Positions 4,664 through 9,069 of a stretch of 9,069 bases of DNA are shown here, piece by piece (the stretch's first letter is position 1; every line of letters starts with the position of its first letter). The position numbers and the translations under genes are program-made. Under the pieces are notes generated by a model. It made no database searches. It worked only from the letters and a program-made list of their open reading frames with translations, and was not told the origin of the DNA. The stretch is from Ruminococcaceae bacterium UBA7075 (lineage in GTDB: Bacteria > Bacillota > Clostridia > Oscillospirales > Acutalibacteraceae), in the NCBI GenBank assembly GCA_002493635.1, contig DKZL01000029.1, positions 1 through 9,069 of the forward strand, read 5' to 3'.

Positions 4664-5830
4664 ATGAATAAAAAGATTTTATTTTTCAGGTCTGCACCTT
4701 ATGATGAAGACCCGAAAGGTTACAATATACAGGGATTCGGCATTGCAAAGGCATTTTGCAGGCACGGCTACGACTGCGATTTCGTACTTTTTAAAAAGAG
4801 AAACCAGACCGAAGAGGTTTTTTATGAATACAACGGCTGTCGTGCAAAGTTCATTGAACTGCCCCGTGTGCGTTTTGTGCGCTGGGGAATTAATCTTGAC
4901 GTCTGCAAAAAAGAATTTCTGGAGCAGTACGACTACATAATCAGCAGGGAATACTATCAGATTATGACATATCTGCTTTCAAAAAAAGCCGATAATGTTG
5001 CAATGTATTCGGGTCCGTATTACAATCTTTTTATGACAAAAATCTTTTCGCCGATATATGACCTTCTGTTTACCAAAAAAATGAACAGAAATATAAAATA
5101 CAAGTTCGTAAAATCGGTGCTTGCTCAGGAATTTATGGAAAAAAAGGGCTATACCGATATTTATAATGTCGGAGTAGGTCTTGATATGGAGCGTTTTGTA
5201 AACGAAACCGAAATAAAGCCCGAAACTCAGAAAATCGTTGATTTTATGAAAAACAACAGATGCATTTTGTATGTAGGCGCTTTGAGCGACCGCAAAAACT
5301 ATCCGTTTCTTCTTAAGGTTTATGAAAAAATATTAGAAAAAGCTCCCGACGTCAAATTTGTTATGATTGGCAAAAGCAAAACTACCGCTCTTGCAAAGCT
5401 GTTCGGCAAAAAAGATGAATCCTATGCCGCAAAAATCGACAAAGATATTCCTCAGAATGTCAAAGACGGCATCTATCATATTCAGCGTGTTGAAAATCCT
5501 CAGCTTAAATACATCTATCCGCTTGCAAAGGCTTTTCTTTTGCCCTCAAAGCTTGAAATCTTCGGAATGGTGCTTCTGGAAGCTATGTATCTGGGCGCTC
5601 CCGTGGTGTCAAGCCGAAACGGCGGTTCTCTTACGCTGACAGGCGACGGCAAAGCAGGTCAGATTGTAGAGCAGTTTGACGCAGAAAAATGGGCAAATGC
5701 CGTGATGAAATACCTTGATAATCCCGAATATGCACAAAACATTACAGAAACTGCATATAAACGTGTAACTACCGAATACACCTGGGACGCAGTTGTAGAA
5801 AAAATGCTTGATAAAATTGTACAGGAATAG
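4664..5830 (+). CDS. GT4-type (GT-B fold) glycosyltransferase
   Basis: A predicted retaining glycosyltransferase acting on the lipid-linked glycan at the inner face of the membrane. The 388 residues are normal for Glycos_transf_1/GT4 enzymes. The C-terminal nucleotide-sugar domain is clear: ILYVGALSDRKNYPFLLKVYE, then LLPSKLEIFGMVLLEAM with the E-x7-E pair E298 and E306, then GAPVVSSRNGG and a C-terminal YTWDAVVEKML helix. The N-terminal acceptor domain (KILFFRSAPYDEDPKGYNIQGFG) is more divergent and gives no substrate. ATG 4664 is preferred over TTG 4646 because GGAG is 10 bases upstream and the family normally begins at the first beta strand (KKILFF). It opens a tight four-gene run with gaps of 41, 15 and 48 bp. 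Sugar and linkage cannot be told from sequence. Confidence 0.88.
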   Translation: MNKKILFFRSAPYDEDPKGYNIQGFGIAKAFCRHGYDCDFVLFKKRNQTEEVFYEYNGCRAKFIELPRVRFVRWGINLDVCKKEFLEQYDYIISREYYQIMTYLLSKKADNVAMYSGPYYNLFMTKIFSPIYDLLFTKKMNRNIKYKFVKSVLAQEFMEKKGYTDIYNVGVGLDMERFVNETEIKPETQKIVDFMKNNRCILYVGALSDRKNYPFLLKVYEKILEKAPDVKFVMIGKSKTTALAKLFGKKDESYAAKIDKDIPQNVKDGIYHIQRVENPQLKYIYPLAKAFLLPSKLEIFGMVLLEAMYLGAPVVSSRNGGSLTLTGDGKAGQIVEQFDAEKWANAVMKYLDNPEYAQNITETAYKRVTTEYTWDAVVEKMLDKIVQE

Positions 5831-5871
5831 CATTTTTGGGTTTTATCTTTGCGAAAGGGGGAAAGGTCTTT

Positions 5872-6723
5872 ATGAACATCTGCTTTGTAATTTTACATTA
5901 TCTTACGGATAATGACACAATAGAATGTGTTGAGTCCATTGAAAATCTCGACGGTGCAGATAAGGCAAAAATTGTAATTGTCGACAATTTCTCTGATAAC
6001 GGAAGCATTGAAAAAGTAGAAGCCGCTGTAAATAAATTTGATAACTGCAAAATACTTTACAGCAATAAAAACCTCGGTTTTGCAAGGGGCAATAATATAG
6101 GATACTCTTACATAAAGAAAAAATTCAGCAATCCCTTTGTTGTAGTCCTTAATAACGATACCGTAATAAAACAAAGGGATTTTATAACAAAAATTATTGA
6201 TACATACAACAAAACCCCTTATGCCGTTCTCGGACCTGACATTATTTCGCTGGTTGACGGCGGTCATCAAAACCCTCTGGGAAAAATCCCTTCAAAAAAG
6301 AAGATAAAAAAAGATATTAACAAATACAGACTTTTACTTGCTCTGTCTAAGCTTGGCATTTATAATCTTATGCAAAAACACTTCGGTACAAACCGCAATG
6401 GCAAAGCAATTAATCCTGAAAAACCGCAGTCGGAAGAAATCACCGACCGTGCGCTGCACGGCTCGTGCCTGATATTTTCACCTGATTTTACCTCTGTAAT
6501 GAACGAGGCTTTTTGTCCCGACACATTTTTATACAAGGAAGAATATATTCTTGCAAGACGCTGTACCAAAAAGCGTCTGAAAATGCTTTTTAACTCAGAT
6601 ATTGAAATTTTTCATAAAGAAGATTCATCAACAAACCGTGTTGTGAGCACCGCAAAAAAGAAGCGTGAATTTCTGTTTAAAAATCTGATTAAATCCAATA
6701 AAGCCTTTCTGAAAAATTATTAA
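5872..6723 (+). CDS. GT2-type (GT-A fold) glycosyltransferase, rhamnosyltransferase-like subfamily
   Basis: A predicted inverting glycosyltransferase for the same glycan. Of 283 residues, the first 100 carry the family pattern: VILHY, IVDNFSDNGS (37-45 for VDNFSDNGS), NLGFARGNNIGY (67-78) and VVLNNDTVI, where NND at 94-96 takes the place of a DxD metal motif. Later, HGSCLIFSPDF and FLYKEEYILARR match the conserved GS-CLI and E-E-hydrophobic-R blocks of these enzymes. Subfamily members are often annotated as rhamnosyltransferases, which is only suggestive here. The start is ATG 5872, with a very strong AAAGGGGGAAAGG tract at 5854-5866; an in-frame TTG at 5836 would add 12 residues that do not belong to the family. 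It starts 41 bp after the GT4 gene. No transmembrane segment is seen. Confidence 0.85.
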   Translation: MNICFVILHYLTDNDTIECVESIENLDGADKAKIVIVDNFSDNGSIEKVEAAVNKFDNCKILYSNKNLGFARGNNIGYSYIKKKFSNPFVVVLNNDTVIKQRDFITKIIDTYNKTPYAVLGPDIISLVDGGHQNPLGKIPSKKKIKKDINKYRLLLALSKLGIYNLMQKHFGTNRNGKAINPEKPQSEEITDRALHGSCLIFSPDFTSVMNEAFCPDTFLYKEEYILARRCTKKRLKMLFNSDIEIFHKEDSSTNRVVSTAKKKREFLFKNLIKSNKAFLKNY

Positions 6724-6738
6724 AACGGAGATATATTT

Positions 6739-7587
6739 ATGGTATCTGTAATTATTCCCACATATAACAGAGCTGATAAAATTAAACCTGCTGTTGAAAG
6801 CGTACTAAATCAGACCTATACCGATTTTGAACTGATTATTGTAGACGACGGCTCAACCGATAACACAAAAGATGTCATTGAGAGCATAAACGATTCAAGG
6901 ATAAGATATGTGTATCAGGAAAATGCCGGAGCGTGCTCTGCACGAAACAACGGCATTATATGCTCCAAGGGCGAATACATTGCATTTCACGACAGCGACG
7001 ACATCTGGCATAAGGATAAATTGGAAAAACAAATGAACGTCTTGCTTCAAAGCAGAGCTGACATTGTCTGCTGCCGCTTAAACAAAAAATATCCGGACGG
7101 AACAATAAAACTTAAACCCGAACAAATGAAGCAGGGATTTATGAACCCTGTAACAAATCTTTTCGGCATCGGAACTCAGACTATTGTTGCAAAAAGAATA
7201 GTCTTTGACAGCTACAAATTTGACAGAGCTTTTCCGTGCTTTCAGGAATGCGAGCTGTTGTACCGTGTGACAAAGAGATTTTCGCTGTACTGTTTAGATG
7301 AAGGTCTGGTAGACTACTTTGTCGGGGATGACTCCATAAGCGCAGATCACACAAAAAAATATTTTGCCTGCAAGCTGTTTTTACAGAAGCATCCCGAGAT
7401 AATCACGGAATATCCTCTTATGGCAAAACGTATGTCCGACAATCTTTTTGCTGCCGCCGTCAGTGCTAAAAAGAACAAACAAAAAGGTGTAGGAAAATGT
7501 ATAGGGCTTGCAATAAAATGCAGCAAAACACCCAAAGCTCTTATTAAATCATTTGCCGTAATAACAGGCTTGTACACCTTACACTAA
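6739..7587 (+). CDS. GT2-type (GT-A fold) glycosyltransferase
   Basis: A classical family 2 enzyme of 282 residues that transfers a sugar from a UDP- or similar donor. It opens with VSVIIPTYNRADKI, followed by ELIIVDDGSTDNT (31-43), NAGACSARNNGI, and YIAFHDSDDIW holding the DSDD metal-binding motif at 85-88. The second half has FQECELLYRVTKRF, where E-x-ELLYR resembles the usual ED-ELxLR catalytic-base region. It is only 15 bp downstream of the previous gene, with GGAG at 6727-6730 8 bases before ATG, so the two are almost surely cotranscribed. There are no membrane segments, so it is not a processive synthase. Sugar specificity cannot be inferred. Confidence 0.9.
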   Translation: MVSVIIPTYNRADKIKPAVESVLNQTYTDFELIIVDDGSTDNTKDVIESINDSRIRYVYQENAGACSARNNGIICSKGEYIAFHDSDDIWHKDKLEKQMNVLLQSRADIVCCRLNKKYPDGTIKLKPEQMKQGFMNPVTNLFGIGTQTIVAKRIVFDSYKFDRAFPCFQECELLYRVTKRFSLYCLDEGLVDYFVGDDSISADHTKKYFACKLFLQKHPEIITEYPLMAKRMSDNLFAAAVSAKKNKQKGVGKCIGLAIKCSKTPKALIKSFAVITGLYTLH

Positions 7588-7635
7588 ACTTTGAATGCAC
7601 AAATAAACTGTATTTTAATATTAAGGATTATATTT

Positions 7636-8805
7636 ATGAAAATATCATTATATAACAACAAATATCTTGTCAGCTTTATGCTGCTTGTGTTTGTTATGCC
7701 GGCATACTTTCTGCGTATACCGATTGCTTTGAATATTTACAGGTATCTGGGCTTTGCTTGTATGCTGATTTTGTTTTTATTCGTAATAAAAAGCAAAAAA
7801 ATTTCACCTCCCTTTCTTTGGATATACGGTTTTTACGGTGTATCATTTTTGACCACCCTTATTAACAAAGGGGAGCTGTGGCTGTTTTTCTGCGAAAATT
7901 ATGCATCCTTTTCGCTGTGTATTCTTTTTGCACTGATGCTTGAAAATAATCCGAAAATTCTTTTTAAGGCTACAAAGGTATTTGATGCTTATGTTTATAT
8001 AAACCTGATTACAATGCTGATTTTCCCTAAAGGTATGTATATTGTTACAAACGAGCCTCACTGGTTTTTAGGATATAAAAACATTCTGAGCCGTATTATG
8101 CTGCCTATACTCTGCCTTGCTCTGATAAGAGCATACTACTTTTTCGGAAAGTTGAAAATAAATACTATCATATTAATCGTATGCGCTGTTCTGACGATTA
8201 TTCTTGCAGGCTCTGCAACTGCTCTTGTCGGATTTGCCGTTTTTGCTCTTTTTCTGTTTTTATTTCATAATAAAAAGAAACGACTTCCAAAGATTTTTAC
8301 TTTATTTACAGGTCTGATTGTCACTGTAGCCGCTTTTTTTGCGCTAATGTTTTTTAATCTTCAAAAGTATTTCTCTTTTATAATTGAATCCTTACTCGGA
8401 AAAGACCTTACGCTTACTAACCGTCTTGCAGTATGGAATATGGCTTTGGACAAAATTATACACAAGCCTTTTTTCGGATACGGATATTTAACGGGCAATC
8501 AGTATGTTGATATGTTTGGCAGAGACAGCTATACTCACCCTCACAACTACTTTCTGTACATCTTTATGACAGGCGGAATATTGCTTGCCGTAATTCTTTT
8601 TGCAGGTTATTACTATGCAAATAAAACTCTTAAAAGCTCGATAGATACTGTTTACAGCAAGATTATTATGTTCACGCTCATAGCTTTTTTGATTATGGGA
8701 CTTACCGAGTCGCTGGTATCAACAGTGCTGATGTATCCGGTGCTGATTCTTGCTATGTACGCCGGTAAATTGCGACATCAGGCAGATGTACCCAAAATTG
8801 TATAG
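7636..8805 (+). CDS. Wzy/O-antigen-ligase-like polysaccharide polymerase, multi-pass membrane protein
   Basis: A predicted membrane protein that polymerises or ligates lipid-linked repeat units on the outer face of the membrane. About 11 hydrophobic segments run along its 389 residues (for example near 10-26, 35-51, 58-74, 175-190, 218-240, 313-330 and 362-380). Between about 240 and 310 is a large hydrophilic loop with NRLAVW (262-267) and HKPFFGYGYL, then H301-P-H303-N304, the His-Asn motif typical of the Wzy_C/O-antigen ligase family. Length is typical for Wzy. Start ATG 7636 has AAGGA at 7623-7627; an in-frame TTG at 7591 lacks one. It ends the compact run of transferases, 48 bp after the GT2 gene. 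Overall sequence is poorly conserved in this family, so polymerase against ligase cannot be settled. Repeat B3 begins at its stop. Confidence 0.85.
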   Translation: MKISLYNNKYLVSFMLLVFVMPAYFLRIPIALNIYRYLGFACMLILFLFVIKSKKISPPFLWIYGFYGVSFLTTLINKGELWLFFCENYASFSLCILFALMLENNPKILFKATKVFDAYVYINLITMLIFPKGMYIVTNEPHWFLGYKNILSRIMLPILCLALIRAYYFFGKLKINTIILIVCAVLTIILAGSATALVGFAVFALFLFLFHNKKKRLPKIFTLFTGLIVTVAAFFALMFFNLQKYFSFIIESLLGKDLTLTNRLAVWNMALDKIIHKPFFGYGYLTGNQYVDMFGRDSYTHPHNYFLYIFMTGGILLAVILFAGYYYANKTLKSSIDTVYSKIIMFTLIAFLIMGLTESLVSTVLMYPVLILAMYAGKLRHQADVPKIV

Positions 8806-8920
8806 CTTTTTTTAGCCCGCTTCATAAGTTTACGTTAAAATGTAACCATTGCGACCCGAAGATTAACTTCAAATTTTATCTGAACATCATAACGCACTAA
8901 TAAAAGCTAAATTATAGTTT
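8806..8920 (+). repeat. Dispersed repeat B, copy 3 (B3)
   Basis: Directly after the wzy-like stop, CTTTTTTTAGCCCGCTTCA is followed by CATAAGTTTACG, GTAACCATT, GCGACCCGAAG and GAACATCATAACGCAC, matching B1 and the reverse of B2. The central hairpin is reduced to GAAG/CTTC (8858-8870), since the outer GG has become AA. It ends with CTAAATTATAGTTT, also shared with B2. Confidence 0.7.
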
Positions 8921-9014
8921 AGCGACGGTGGTCGCTTTATCCGTTATAAAGGTTGGATTTAATATCAACCTCGGTATCTCGGAGTTTAAACCTGATAAAT
9001 TAAATTATAGTTTA
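8908..9014. repeat. Hairpin-rich 79-bp segment flanked by 14-bp direct repeats
   Basis: TAAATTATAGTTTA occurs at 8908-8921 and again at 9001-9014, exactly 93 bp apart. Between them are two perfect hairpins: AGCGAC/GTCGCT at 8921-8936 with a GGTG loop, and AGGTTG/CAACCT at 8950-8971. The related B2 copy has the 14-mer once and nothing inserted, so this looks like an insertion with duplication or a local repeat expansion. Confidence 0.55.
8921..8940 (+). terminator. Possible terminator hairpin after the wzy-like gene
   Basis: AGCGAC, a GGTG loop and GTCGCT form a perfect GC-rich 6-bp stem followed by TTAT. It lies 115 bp downstream of the last gene and could end the operon transcript, although the T tract is short. 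Confidence 0.3.
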
Positions 9015-9037
9015 TTTTAATAATAAATGAAGTTTTG

Positions 9038-9069
9038 TGTAGGGGACAGTCTTGACTGTTCCGTTATTT
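9038..9069. repeat. Start of a third C-type inverted repeat (C3), cut by the window end
   Basis: TGTAGGGGACAGTCTTGACT resembles the left ends of C1 and C2 (CGTAGGGA plus an inner palindrome): CAGTC and GACTG lie around a 2-base centre, within GGACAGTC and GACTGTTCC. It occupies the same position after B3 as C1 does after B1. The second arm would lie beyond 9069. Confidence 0.5.

Noticed and set aside
5893..6270. Minus-strand open frame of 125 codons opposite the first GT2 gene
   Set aside because: The sense strand has clear GT2 motifs here, and the antisense product is Cys/Tyr/Phe-rich with no recognisable domain.
7591..7620. TTG start at 7591, and TTGAAT/TATTTT as a promoter, for the wzy-like gene
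   Set aside because: The TTG has no ribosome site while ATG 7636 has AAGGA at good spacing; the promoter boxes are 14 bases apart and weak.

Overview
The window reads as part of a cell-surface polysaccharide (capsule, exopolysaccharide or wall glycan) locus from an AT-rich Gram-positive bacterium. I infer a gut-type Clostridia (Oscillospiraceae/Ruminococcus-like) host. The reasons are the base composition, strong purine-rich ribosome sites, a Streptococcus HasB-like Ugd, LicD and TagD-like genes, and intergenic inverted repeats of the CGTAGGGA type that I recall being common in such genomes. No 16S or other taxonomic marker is present, so this stays an inference.

Layout, all on the + strand: (1) the left edge (1-193) holds a structured repeat (A1) inside an open frame that may be the tail of an upstream gene; (2) a DUF1972 glycosyltransferase (194-1345); (3) UDP-glucose 6-dehydrogenase (1447-2697); (4) a dispersed repeat pair (B1 and C1); (5) a TagD-like cytidylyltransferase (2910-3368) whose 3' end lies in repeat A2; (6) a LicD-family phosphotransferase (3475-4341); (7) a 322-bp gene-free stretch with a 7-bp tandem repeat, a possible decayed A copy, inverted repeat C2 and inverted-orientation B2; (8) a tight run of a GT4-type glycosyltransferase (4664-5830), two GT2-type glycosyltransferases (5872-6723, 6739-7587) and a Wzy/O-antigen-ligase-like membrane protein (7636-8805); (9) a right edge of repeats (B3, a hairpin-rich insert, the start of C3).

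How the genes fit together: Ugd makes UDP-glucuronate, giving an acidic sugar. The four glycosyltransferases build a lipid-linked repeat unit, the DUF1972 enzyme probably acting early and perhaps as a rhamnosyltransferase. The cytidylyltransferase probably makes a CDP-activated alcohol (CDP-glycerol is the closest family precedent), and LicD probably transfers a phospho-substituent to the glycan. The Wzy-like protein polymerises or ligates the units. The initiating phosphoglycosyltransferase, the flippase and chain-length regulators are not in this window.

The enzymes are ordinary family members. The unusual part is the repeat content: four of the CDS boundaries between 2697 and 4664 touch or lie inside a repeat (stop of ugd, start and stop of the cytidylyltransferase, stop of licD), as do the GT4 ribosome site and the stop of the wzy-like gene. 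In two places a repeat supplies coding sequence or a ribosome-binding site. I found no CRISPR, tRNA, rRNA, transposase gene or convincing sigma-70 promoter.
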